Source: Kordia aestuariivivens
Lineage (GTDB): Bacteria > Bacteroidota > Bacteroidia > Flavobacteriales > Flavobacteriaceae
Assembly (NCBI RefSeq): GCF_014397005.1
Contig: NZ_JACGWS010000007.1
Coordinates: forward strand, 206,999 to 270,998
DNA: 64,000 nucleotides
Direction of reading: 5' to 3'
Below the pieces are notes generated by a model. It had not been told where the DNA came from. It was given only the letters and a program-made list of their open reading frames with translations, and ran no database searches. The position numbers and the translations under genes were made by a program. Each line of letters begins with the position of its first letter. Position 1 is the stretch's first letter. Shown one piece after another: positions 35,470 through 43,647 of this stretch.

Positions 35470-36285
35470 TTAACCTAAATTTAAAACTTTTGTATTGTAA
35501 AAATCTGTGTATGCATCAGCAAATTCTTCACTGTTTTTATATTCAAGAACGGGTTTTTCAAGACCGGTGAGATATTCTCGAACATCAGTAGGAATTTCCT
35601 CAGATGCAATTACTACGGCATCCGAATGATCCACAGCAACTTTTAGAAGGTTAGAGTAGTTTGGTTCAGCTAATATTTCCACATTGCCATCTCCAATATT
35701 ATCAAATTTGATTTTGTTTAGCATTTCTTTATCTAAAGTTCCTTCAAATTCTTGTTTATATACAGATGTAACTATTTTACTATCTGTAAACAATGGTTCG
35801 TCTTTGTAATACTTTCTCAAGTATAAAGGTAATAATGATGCCATCCAACCATGAACATGGATGATATCTGGTGCCCAATTAAGCTTCTTAACAGTTTCTA
35901 TAACGCCTTTTGCAAAGAAAATTGCACGTTCGTCATTATCAGGAAATAAATTCCCTTCTTCATCTGTAAATGTAGCTTTGCGCTTAAAGTATTCTTCGTT
36001 GTCAATAAAGTATACTTGTATTCTTTCTTTTGGAATGGAGGCAACTTTAATAATCAATGGCATATCCATATCATTAATAACTAAGTTCATTCCTGACAAA
36101 CGAATTACTTCATGTAATTGATGTCTTCGTTCATTGATATTTCCAAAACGTGGCATAAATATCCTAATTTGCCCACCTTTACTGTTTACCATTTTTGGTG
36201 CTTCAAACGACATTGATGAAATTTCAGTTTCTGGTAAATAGGGAACAACCTCAGATGAAACGTATAAGACTCTTTTATTATTCAT
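35470..36285 (-). CDS. Short glycogen/starch synthase-like protein (GT5 N-terminal lobe only)
   Basis: A 271-residue protein matching only the N-terminal half of glycogen synthase: KRVLYVSSEVVPYLPETEIS, GGQIRIFMPRFG, NWAPDIIHVHGWMASLLPLYL. The ADP-glucose motif KTGGL expected after SSEVVPY is replaced (PETEIS), and the C-terminal GT-B lobe with its catalytic residues is missing, so it should not be a working glycogen synthase. Such short forms recur in Bacteroidota next to DUF4270 and pan genes. Divergent from panC. Function unknown. Confidence 0.75.
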   Translation of the reverse strand: MNNKRVLYVSSEVVPYLPETEISSMSFEAPKMVNSKGGQIRIFMPRFGNINERRHQLHEVIRLSGMNLVINDMDMPLIIKVASIPKERIQVYFIDNEEYFKRKATFTDEEGNLFPDNDERAIFFAKGVIETVKKLNWAPDIIHVHGWMASLLPLYLRKYYKDEPLFTDSKIVTSVYKQEFEGTLDKEMLNKIKFDNIGDGNVEILAEPNYSNLLKVAVDHSDAVVIASEEIPTDVREYLTGLEKPVLEYKNSEEFADAYTDFYNTKVLNLG

Positions 36286-36360
36286 AAAAATACTTTTGCT
36301 TTATAATTCAGCGTAAAACATGCAAAATTACAAAAATTATGCAGATTAACAGTAATATAT

Positions 36361-36368
36361 TATGTTTG
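36361..36368 (+). promoter_or_regulatory. -7 box of panC
   Basis: TATGTTTG, a match to TAnnTTTG, 22 bases before the panC start codon. No clear -33 TTTG is visible at the usual distance. Confidence 0.45.
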
Positions 36369-36390
36369 CAAGCTGTTAATTTTTTCTAAA

Positions 36391-37239
36391 ATGACTATAT
36401 TCTATACTCAAAATACACTGAAAGCTTTTGTAGAAGCTCAAAAAAGCGAACGTAAAACTATCGGTTTTGTACCTACTATGGGCGCATTACACAAAGGACA
36501 CTTATCACTTGTAAGGAACGCTATGACTGACAATGATATTGTATTCGTTAGTGTTTTTGTAAATCCAACTCAGTTTGACAACACTTCAGATTTAGAGAAA
36601 TATCCTCGAACTTTAGATACAGATGTTGCACTCCTAAAAACTTTAGGAAAAAATGTGTTTGTATACGCTCCAAGTGTCGAAGATATCTATAATTCTGACA
36701 TAAATGCCGAAAAATTTAGTTTTGATGGACTCGAATTTGAGATGGAAGGGAAATTTAGAACAGGTCATTTTGACGGTGTTGGAACCATCGTAAAACGTCT
36801 TTTTGAAATTGTTACGCCCGATAATGCGTATTTTGGCGAAAAGGATTTTCAGCAATTAATGATTATAAAAAAACTAGCTTCTAAGTACAAATTACCCGTA
36901 AATGTGATTGGTTGTGAAATATTTCGAGAAACTTCTGGTTTAGCTATGAGTTCTCGAAATCAACGCTTGTCCGATCATGCAAAAAAAGAAAGTGCATTTA
37001 TTTATAAAACACTTTTAGAGGCAAAGAAAAAATTTGGCACAAAAAGTGCATTACACGTTAAAGAATGGGTTCAGAAACAGTTCAGTAAACATCCACTACT
37101 TACCCTAGAATATGTTGAAATTGCAAACATCAAAAACTTGAAAACAGTCAAACGAAAATCCAAAAACGAGACATATCGTGTGTTCATTGCTGCTTTTATC
37201 GAAAACATTCGACTAATTGACAACATAGCATTGAATTAA
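36391..37239 (+). CDS. panC: Pantothenate synthetase
   Basis: A 282-residue enzyme joining pantoate and beta-alanine with ATP. The nucleotidylyltransferase motif PTMGALHKGHLSLV (His34, His37) and FVNPTQFDNTSDLEKYPRT, GKFRTGHFDGVGTIVKRLF, YFGEKDFQQLMII and AMSSRNQRL are all present. It is followed 27 bases later by panD, which supplies its beta-alanine substrate. Divergent from the GT5 gene. Confidence 0.96.
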   Translation: MTIFYTQNTLKAFVEAQKSERKTIGFVPTMGALHKGHLSLVRNAMTDNDIVFVSVFVNPTQFDNTSDLEKYPRTLDTDVALLKTLGKNVFVYAPSVEDIYNSDINAEKFSFDGLEFEMEGKFRTGHFDGVGTIVKRLFEIVTPDNAYFGEKDFQQLMIIKKLASKYKLPVNVIGCEIFRETSGLAMSSRNQRLSDHAKKESAFIYKTLLEAKKKFGTKSALHVKEWVQKQFSKHPLLTLEYVEIANIKNLKTVKRKSKNETYRVFIAAFIENIRLIDNIALN

Positions 37240-37262
37240 AAACTTTAAAATCATTAACTTTG
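37231..37262 (+). promoter_or_regulatory. Candidate internal promoter for panD
   Basis: TTG at 37231 and TAACTTTG at 37255 with a 21-base spacer match the Bacteroidota promoter pattern. The -7 box ends 4 bases before the panD ATG, so a transcript would be leaderless or nearly so. Confidence 0.5.
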
Positions 37263-37266
37263 CCAC

Positions 37267-37617
37267 ATGCAAATACACGTAGTAAAATCTAAAATTCATA
37301 GAGTAAAAGTCACAGGAGCTGACTTAAACTATATTGGAAGCATCACTATTGATGAAGACCTTATGGATGCTGCAAACATTATTCAAGGAGAAAAGGTTCA
37401 AATTGTAAACAACAATAATGGCGAACGCCTTGAAACGTATGCAATTCCAGGACCAAGAGGAAGCGGAGAAATTACCCTAAACGGAGCAGCAGCACGTAAA
37501 GTTGCTAAAGGAGATGTACTCATCCTAATTACATACGGGATAATGAACATTGAGGAAGCAAAAAAATTTAAACCCGCATTAGTTTTCCCTAACGAAGCAG
37601 ATAATACACTCACATAA
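37267..37617 (+). CDS. panD: Aspartate 1-decarboxylase proenzyme
   Basis: A 116-residue pyruvoyl enzyme making beta-alanine from aspartate. The self-cleavage site is Gly-Ser in [13 protein letters not shown], where Ser25 becomes the pyruvoyl group. [20 protein letters not shown] and [25 protein letters not shown] are the other conserved parts. The stop codon is followed at once by the start codon of the flippase-like gene. With panC it completes the beta-alanine branch of pantothenate synthesis. Confidence 0.96.
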   Translation: MQIHVVKSKIHRVKVTGADLNYIGSITIDEDLMDAANIIQGEKVQIVNNNNGERLETYAIPGPRGSGEITLNGAAARKVAKGDVLILITYGIMNIEEAKKFKPALVFPNEADNTLT

Positions 37618-38574
37618 TTGAAAATATCCGTATCAAAAACACTTAAAATCATACTCCCACTTTTTTTGGGAGTATTTTTAGTTTGGTACTCTTTATCTAA
37701 AACACCTTTAGACGAACTCATTAATCATTTTAAGAAAGCTAATTACTATTGGATTGCACTTGGTGTTTTCTTAGGGATATTAAGTCATTTATCCAGAGCC
37801 TATCGCTGGCAATACATGCTAGAACCTATGGGCTTTAAACCAAAGTACCCTAATAGTATTATGGCGGTCTTTATAGCGTATTTAGCCAATTTAGGAATTC
37901 CACGATCTGGCGAAGCATTGCGCGCACTAACGTTGACAAACTATGAAGGTGTTCCTTTTGAAAAAGGATTTGGAACCATTGTTGCCGAACGTGTTGCTGA
38001 TCTTATTGTGATGGTATTTGTAATAGCAGCTACACTTTTCATTCAATTTGATTTCATCTGGAATTTGCTCGTAAAAAATTTCAATCCAACAAAAATCATC
38101 CTCTTATTAGCCCTTATGCTTATTGGTGGAATTGGATTGATTATTTTCATCAAAAAAGCAAAAAAGGGTATTCCGTTAAAAATCAAAAATTTCATTTTAG
38201 GAATTTATGAAGGCGCCACAAGCATTTTAAAGATGAAAAACAAATGGGGTTTTATCTTTCACACACTTTTTATATGGGCAATGTATCTTTTAATGTTCTA
38301 TGTAACGATTCTTTCTGTAGAAGATTTATACGGTAAAGTTCCTGCGGGCGCCATCTTAATTGGGTTTATCGCTGGAAGCTTTAGTGTTGCCGCTACCAAT
38401 GGCGGAATTGGCTTATATCCAATTGCCGTTGCTGGAGCATTTTCACTATTTGGTTTAGCTAAAGTTCCAAGTGAAGCATTTGGCTGGATTATGTGGTCAT
38501 CGCAAACCTTAATGATCATAATTCTAGGTGGATTATCCTTTCTTTATTTACCTATTTTTAATAGCAAAAAATAA
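37618..38574 (+). CDS. Flippase-like integral membrane protein (lysylphosphatidylglycerol synthase TM region family)
   Basis: A 318-residue polytopic protein with about eight membrane helices (e.g. ILPLFLGVFLVWYSL, YYWIALGVFLGILSHL, ILLLALMLIGGIGLIIFI, TLMIIILGGLSFLYL). It matches the UPF0104/LPG synthase TM region: SHLSRAYRWQYMLEPMG, ANLGIPRSGEALRALTL, GTIVAERVADLIVMV. The frame starts with TTG right after the panD TAA; no ATG occurs for a long stretch and homologues begin with this MK..K.ILP segment, so TTG is the likely start with coupled translation. A lipid-flipping role is inferred from family. Confidence 0.82.
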   Translation: MKISVSKTLKIILPLFLGVFLVWYSLSKTPLDELINHFKKANYYWIALGVFLGILSHLSRAYRWQYMLEPMGFKPKYPNSIMAVFIAYLANLGIPRSGEALRALTLTNYEGVPFEKGFGTIVAERVADLIVMVFVIAATLFIQFDFIWNLLVKNFNPTKIILLLALMLIGGIGLIIFIKKAKKGIPLKIKNFILGIYEGATSILKMKNKWGFIFHTLFIWAMYLLMFYVTILSVEDLYGKVPAGAILIGFIAGSFSVAATNGGIGLYPIAVAGAFSLFGLAKVPSEAFGWIMWSSQTLMIIILGGLSFLYLPIFNSKK

Positions 38575-38611
38575 TCTTTAACTTGCTCCTCTAAACTAAC
38601 CTATCTTCATC

Positions 38612-39763
38612 ATGAAAAAGTATGTCATGTTACTTGCTGCATTTATGTGTTTCACCATCACAAATGCACAAACCAAAATTGAAAAATTAGCCTCAAAAAA
38701 ACTAAATGAAACACGTGACATTCAATTGTACATTCCGGAAGGATATTCAGACGAAAAAGTATATCCAATTATTGTCGTATTAGACGCGAATTACCTGTTT
38801 GAAAGTGTGGTAGCAAACACACGTTATTATAGTTATTGGGACGAAATGCCCGAATGTATTGTCGTTGGAATTAACCAATACGAAGTCGAAGATCGCGAAA
38901 AAGATTGTATGTACGACGATGACAACGGATTGCCAAAAGATAAAGGAACACAATTTTTTGAGTTTATTGGAATGGAACTGATTCCGTTTGTAGAGAAAAA
39001 CTACAATACCGCAAACTTTAAAATGATTGTCGGACACGATTTAACAGCAAATTTTGCAAATTATTACCTATTCAAGCAAGTACCATTATTTGATGCATAC
39101 ATTAACTTAAGCCCCTATTTTGCGCCAAAAATGGAAGAACGTATTGCAACACGTTTGACAGAGTTTGAAACAAAAAAATTCTATTATTTGGCGACTGCTG
39201 AAGAAGATACTAAAAAAGCTGCACAAAGAATCAGAGCTTTAAACACTTCGCTAAGCGCTATAAAAAACGAAAACATTTTCTACTATTACGACGATTTCAC
39301 AGAAGCAAATCACAATTCATTAGCAGTGCAAGCAATTCCAAGAGCAATGAGTCAAATATTCTCAATGTATCGCCCAATCAGCGTCAAAGAATACAAAGAG
39401 AAAATTTCAACCTTAAGTACTTCACCTTATTTATATTTGGCAGATAAATACGAAACCATCAAAAATCTTTTTGGTTTTGAAAAACGCGTTTCTGTCAATG
39501 ACTTTATGGCAATTTATTCTGCTGTTCGCAAACAAAAAACTACTACAGAAGATTTAAAGTTATTAGCAAAACTTGCTAAAAAGGAATATCCCGACACCGC
39601 ATTATTTCACTTCTTTATGGGAGAGTTTCACGAAAAAAATGGCGATGCAAAAAAAGCATTGCGCATGTACCAAAATGGATTTAGCATGAATGCAATCGAT
39701 TTTATCACTAAAGATTTAATGCTTGACAAAGCAGCTAAAATAAAACAAGACTTCGGTTGGTAA
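38612..39763 (+). CDS. Secreted esterase-fold protein with a lost nucleophile, plus C-terminal TPR-like part
   Basis: A 383-residue exported protein (signal peptide YVMLLAAFMCFTITNAQ). About residues 25-250 follow the putative esterase (PF00756-like) fold: ETRDIQLYIPEGY, YPIIVVLDANYLFE, ECIVVGINQYEVEDREKD. At the place of the usual GHSxGG nucleophile elbow the sequence is IVGHDLTANFAN, so Ser is replaced by Asp143. A His (EANHNSLAVQ) is still present. The C-terminal part has helices and one TPR-like repeat (ALFHFFMGEFHEKNGDAKKA). It is probably not a working esterase; a binding role is inferred. Confidence 0.72.
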   Translation: MKKYVMLLAAFMCFTITNAQTKIEKLASKKLNETRDIQLYIPEGYSDEKVYPIIVVLDANYLFESVVANTRYYSYWDEMPECIVVGINQYEVEDREKDCMYDDDNGLPKDKGTQFFEFIGMELIPFVEKNYNTANFKMIVGHDLTANFANYYLFKQVPLFDAYINLSPYFAPKMEERIATRLTEFETKKFYYLATAEEDTKKAAQRIRALNTSLSAIKNENIFYYYDDFTEANHNSLAVQAIPRAMSQIFSMYRPISVKEYKEKISTLSTSPYLYLADKYETIKNLFGFEKRVSVNDFMAIYSAVRKQKTTTEDLKLLAKLAKKEYPDTALFHFFMGEFHEKNGDAKKALRMYQNGFSMNAIDFITKDLMLDKAAKIKQDFGW

Positions 39764-39764
39764 T

Positions 39765-41123
39765 ATGGCAAAAGTAAAAACAACTTTTTTCTGTCAAAAC
39801 TGTGGAACGCAGTTCGCTAAATGGCAAGGACAATGTACTTCTTGTAAACAGTGGAATACCATTGTGGAAGAAGTAATTCAAAAAGAAGTAAAAGCCAATT
39901 GGCAGAGCAAAGAAAAAACCGTTTCTAGAGTTTCAAAACCTACGCTGATTCATGAAATAAGTTCTGCAACAGAAAAACGCATGCCTACTTCCGATCAAGA
40001 ATTGGACAGAGTGTTAGGTGGCGGAATTGTTCCTGGATCGTTAATTCTTTTAGGTGGCGAACCTGGTATTGGAAAAAGTACTTTATTACTCCAAATTTCG
40101 TTAAAATTACCGTATAAAACTTTGTATGTTTCTGGTGAAGAAAGTCAGAAGCAAATTAAAATGCGCGCGGAACGCATCAGTCAAAAAAACTCCAATTGTT
40201 TTGTATTGACCGAAACAAAAACGCAAAATATTTTCAAGCAAATTGCAGAAATTGAACCAGATATTGTCATTATTGATTCGATTCAAACCTTGCATTCTGA
40301 TTATATTGAATCGTCTGCGGGAAGCATTTCTCAAATTAGAGAATGCACAACCGAACTCATCAAATTTGCCAAAGAAAGCGGTACGCCAGTTTTATTAATT
40401 GGTCATATTACGAAAGATGGAAATATTGCGGGTCCAAAAATTTTGGAACACATGGTAGATACGGTTTTACAGTTTGAAGGCGATCGCAATCATGTATATC
40501 GAATTCTTCGTTCACTAAAAAACCGTTTTGGTTCTACGTCCGAACTTGGAATTTATGAAATGCTGTCTGATGGCTTACGCGAAGTACACAATCCGTCAGA
40601 AATTTTGATTTCTAAAAATGAAGATGAACTCAGCGGAACTGCCATTGCAGCTACTCTGGAAGGCGCACGACCATTAATGATAGAAATTCAAGCACTGGTC
40701 AGCACCGCAGTTTACGGAACACCACAACGAAGTTCTACAGGATATAATGCCAAACGTTTGAATATGTTATTGGCAGTTTTAGAAAAAAGAGCTGGTTTTA
40801 AATTAGCAGCAAAAGATGTCTTTTTAAATATTACTGGTGGAATTAGTATTGATGATACCGCGATTGATTTAGCCGTAGTTGCTGCAATTTTATCGAGCAA
40901 TGAAGATGAAGAAATTTCCAAAGCAAATTGCTTTGCGGCAGAAATTGGACTCGCAGGAGAAATTCGCCCTGTAAGCAGAATTGATCAACGGATTTTAGAA
41001 GCTGAAAAGTTAGGTTTTAAAACGTTTTTTGCTTCAAAACACAATAAAATATCATTAAAAAACACCAACATAAAGATTATTCTAATTTCAAGAATTGAAG
41101 ATTTAGTTTCGCATTTATTTTAA
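39765..41123 (+). CDS. radA: DNA repair protein RadA
   Basis: A 452-residue RecA-like ATPase that aids branch migration during recombination. It has an N-terminal zinc finger (Cys10, Cys13, Cys24, Cys27), a P-loop GGEPGIGKSTLLLQ, the RadA-specific KNRFGS motif (LKNRFGSTSELGIYEM) and a C-terminal Lon-like domain (GGISIDDTAIDLAVVAA, AEIGLAGEIRPV). It starts one base after the esterase-like stop codon (TAATATGG), so the two may be coupled. Full length. Confidence 0.96.
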   Translation: MAKVKTTFFCQNCGTQFAKWQGQCTSCKQWNTIVEEVIQKEVKANWQSKEKTVSRVSKPTLIHEISSATEKRMPTSDQELDRVLGGGIVPGSLILLGGEPGIGKSTLLLQISLKLPYKTLYVSGEESQKQIKMRAERISQKNSNCFVLTETKTQNIFKQIAEIEPDIVIIDSIQTLHSDYIESSAGSISQIRECTTELIKFAKESGTPVLLIGHITKDGNIAGPKILEHMVDTVLQFEGDRNHVYRILRSLKNRFGSTSELGIYEMLSDGLREVHNPSEILISKNEDELSGTAIAATLEGARPLMIEIQALVSTAVYGTPQRSSTGYNAKRLNMLLAVLEKRAGFKLAAKDVFLNITGGISIDDTAIDLAVVAAILSSNEDEEISKANCFAAEIGLAGEIRPVSRIDQRILEAEKLGFKTFFASKHNKISLKNTNIKIILISRIEDLVSHLF

Positions 41124-41420
41124 ATAAAGAACTTATAATTAAACACTTACAACACAATAATTAATACGATTGTATAGTTTATGTATTGTAAGATTACCTA
41201 AAAAACCAAGAAAAGGGAATCTGATTTTAAAATCAGTTCCCTTTTTTTATTTCTATCGTTATACATTTGAAACGTCTTTGCAAAAGTTTTGTTTACACTG
41301 AGCGAAGTCGAAGTGAAAAAATTTGTGAAAATCAGCTCATTGAATAAACAGATTACTTCTAACAGCGACAGCGGTCTAAATTCCAAAAACAAAGCGAGTC
41401 TAAGAGCAAAGCGATCTCAT
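41124..41420. other. Intergenic region of about 300 bp after radA
   Basis: Holds the radA terminator and, at 41293-41314, a short element (CACTGAGCGAAGTCGAAGTG) of a type scattered in flavobacterial genomes. A 65-codon frame here lacks any recognisable feature and is not annotated. Confidence 0.5.
41211..41248. terminator. Terminator between radA and the aldo/keto reductase gene
   Basis: Stem GGGAATCTGATTTT with AAAATCAGTTCCC (one mismatch), A-run before and T-run after; works in both directions between the convergent genes. Confidence 0.85.
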
Positions 41421-42455
41421 TTACGGTGCCGGGTTTGGAATACTACCGTGAATCGCGTTAATTTCATCCAAAACTTCTTGCGATAAATCGAGATCGATGC
41501 TTGCAATATTTTCTTTGAGTTGTTGCATTTTACTAGCTCCAATAATGTTTCCGGTTACAAATGGTTGCTGATTGATAAACGCCAATGCCATTTGCGCCAA
41601 ACTCAAACCGTGCTTTTCAGCAACCGCAGCATATCTTTCTGTGGCTTCGGTTGCTTCTTTTCCGCTGTAACGCGCAAATCGTGGAAATAAGGTTAATCGT
41701 CCATCAGGAGGCAGTTTTCCACCTAAGTATTTTCCCGAAAGGACACCAAAACCAAGAGGAGAATAGGCAAGTAAACCAATTTCTTCACGCATGGCAACTT
41801 CTGCCAAACTCGTTTCAAAACTTCTACACAATAATGAATATGCATTTTGAATCGTAATCATTCTTGGCAATCCTTTTTTAGATTCTTCTAAATAGCGCAT
41901 AGTTCCCCAAGGCGTTTCATTAGAGATTCCAACTTGGCGAATTTTCCCTTCTTTGATCATTCCATCTAACGCATGTAGACTTTCGTTGAAATTATCTTCC
42001 CAAGGATCATTTGGATTGTGTTTATAATCACGTGCTCCGAAGAAATTTGCTTCACGTTCTGGCCAATGCAATTGGTATAAATCTATATAATCGGTTTGCA
42101 AACGTTTTAAACTATTTTCTACCGCATCTTTGATAGCTTCTGGCTTGAAACCATTCGTTCTAATGTGCGCTGTATAATCACCTGGACCTGCAATTTTAGA
42201 TGCCAATACAATGTTGTCTCGATTTCCTGTTTTTTTGAACCAAGTTCCAATAATACGTTCTGTTTCCGCGTACGTTTCTGCGGTTGCTGGCACTGGATAT
42301 AATTCGGCAGTATCAAAAAAGTTAACACCTTGCTCATAAGCATAATCCATTTGTTCATGACCTTCGGCTTCCGTGTTTTGGTTTCCCCACGTCATGGTTC
42401 CTAAACAAATTTTGCTAACTTTTATGTCTGTTTTTGGTAGTGTTGTGTATTTCAT
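41421..42455 (-). CDS. NADP(H)-dependent aldo/keto reductase
   Basis: A 344-residue TIM-barrel oxidoreductase of the Tas-like group. Visible: CLGTMTWGNQNTEAEGHEQMDYAYEQGVNFFDTAELYP (Asp and catalytic Tyr), the Lys in VLASKIAGPG, LKRLQTDYIDLYQLHWPERE with the catalytic His, and the NADP-binding end GNIIGASKMQQLKENI. It reduces carbonyls with NADPH; the physiological substrate is not predictable. Full length for the family (about 346 residues in E. coli Tas). Confidence 0.88.
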   Translation of the reverse strand: MKYTTLPKTDIKVSKICLGTMTWGNQNTEAEGHEQMDYAYEQGVNFFDTAELYPVPATAETYAETERIIGTWFKKTGNRDNIVLASKIAGPGDYTAHIRTNGFKPEAIKDAVENSLKRLQTDYIDLYQLHWPEREANFFGARDYKHNPNDPWEDNFNESLHALDGMIKEGKIRQVGISNETPWGTMRYLEESKKGLPRMITIQNAYSLLCRSFETSLAEVAMREEIGLLAYSPLGFGVLSGKYLGGKLPPDGRLTLFPRFARYSGKEATEATERYAAVAEKHGLSLAQMALAFINQQPFVTGNIIGASKMQQLKENIASIDLDLSQEVLDEINAIHGSIPNPAP

Positions 42456-42480
42456 TTTGTTTTAAATAATTGTTTGTGAG

Positions 42481-42575
42481 ATGCTGCATCAAGTTCAGCA
42501 TGACGTAGAAATAGATTCCTGCCAAAGTTTATCTTGACAAAAAGATAGATTCCTGCCTTCGCAGGAATGAAAAAA
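42481..42575. repeat. REP-like intergenic element
   Basis: Contains the hairpin ATTCCTGCCTTCGCAGGAAT and an imperfect second half (GATTCCTGCCAAAGTTTATC), preceded by GCTGCATCAAGTTCAGCATG. Elements of this style recur between genes in Flavobacteriia. Confidence 0.5.
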
Positions 42576-42576
42576 A

Positions 42577-43338
42577 CTATACTTCTACCTCAACTAAAAT
42601 AGGACAATGATCCGAGTGTTTGGCTTCTGGTAAAATTGTCGCTCTGGTAATGTTTTCTTTTAATGGTTCGCTGACCATATTGTAATCTATGCGCCAACCT
42701 TTGTTGTTGTTTCGGGCGTTTGCACGGTAACTCCACCAACTGTAATGGTGTGGTTCTTTGTTGAGATGACGGAATGAATCGATGAATCCGCTATCAATGA
42801 AACTTCCAATCCATGCGCGTTCTTCTGGCAAGAACCCGGAAACACCTTTCATTTTTGGATTGTGAATGTCAATTTCTTCATGACAGATATTGTAATCGCC
42901 ACAAACTACCAAATATGGCAATTCCTTGCGTAATTCTGTTAAGTATTCCTTGATTTCGTCCATGTACTGGAACTTAAAATTCAAACGATCATCATTGGTT
43001 CCAGAAGGCAAATACATACTCATCACAGAAATATTTTCAAAATCGACACGCAAGTTGCGGCCTTCAAAATCCATAGTTTCAATTCCTGTTCCGTACACGA
43101 TATTTTTTGGCTCTTCTTTACACAGAATAGCAACGCCACTGTATCCTTTTTTTTGTGCACTGTACCAATAGTTGTATTTGTAACCTGCTTCTTCAAAAAC
43201 GGCTAAATCTAGCTGTTCTTTTTGTGCTTTTGTTTCTTGCAGACAAATTACATCTGGATTTGCTTGTTGTAGCCATTCTAGGAATCCTTTTTTGATCGCT
43301 GCACGAATTCCGTTTACGTTGTATGATATTATTCGCAT
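42577..43338 (-). CDS. xth: Exodeoxyribonuclease III
   Basis: A 253-residue AP endonuclease/3'-5' exonuclease of the EEP fold. Motifs: MRIISYNVNGIRAAI (Asn metal ligand), DVICLQETKAQ (Glu ligand), CGDYNICHEEIDIHNPK (catalytic Asp/Asn), RIDYNMVSEPL and the terminal HSDHCPILVEVEV with the catalytic Asp-His. It repairs abasic sites in DNA. Full length; stands alone between intergenic repeats. Confidence 0.94.
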   Translation of the reverse strand: MRIISYNVNGIRAAIKKGFLEWLQQANPDVICLQETKAQKEQLDLAVFEEAGYKYNYWYSAQKKGYSGVAILCKEEPKNIVYGTGIETMDFEGRNLRVDFENISVMSMYLPSGTNDDRLNFKFQYMDEIKEYLTELRKELPYLVVCGDYNICHEEIDIHNPKMKGVSGFLPEERAWIGSFIDSGFIDSFRHLNKEPHHYSWWSYRANARNNNKGWRIDYNMVSEPLKENITRATILPEAKHSDHCPILVEVEV

Positions 43339-43647
43339 GTATTTTATTTTACTTGAAAAATGGCATGTATTCTACATTAAGATGAAAAAATACTTAGCAA
43401 CTTTCAATATAATTACTTTATTTTAATTTTCTATTTCTTTGCTCGCCCAAAGAAAAGAAACAAAAGAAATTGCGCTTTTCCAGAGGTGTTTTTAGTTTTT
43501 CTTTTGGAAAAACTAAAACCGCATGAATTTTTCTAAATTTTCTCCAAGGCTTCAAAAATTTTTAACGAAAAATCCCTACTACACTGCGGAAAAGAAACTT
43601 GAACCTTTTAATTTAAATAAGAACCTAAATTAAACGAAGTTAATGTA
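43339..43647. other. Intergenic region of about 310 bp
   Basis: AT-rich, with the exonuclease III promoter at one side and the 3' end of the acyltransferase at the other. It contains CCCAAAGAAAAGAAACAAAA-type low-complexity stretches. No gene or clear hairpin was found. Confidence 0.55.

Noticed and set aside
41289..41486. 65-codon frame overlapping the aldo/keto reductase end
   Set aside because: It is formed partly by a scattered intergenic repeat and partly by the antisense of the reductase gene.
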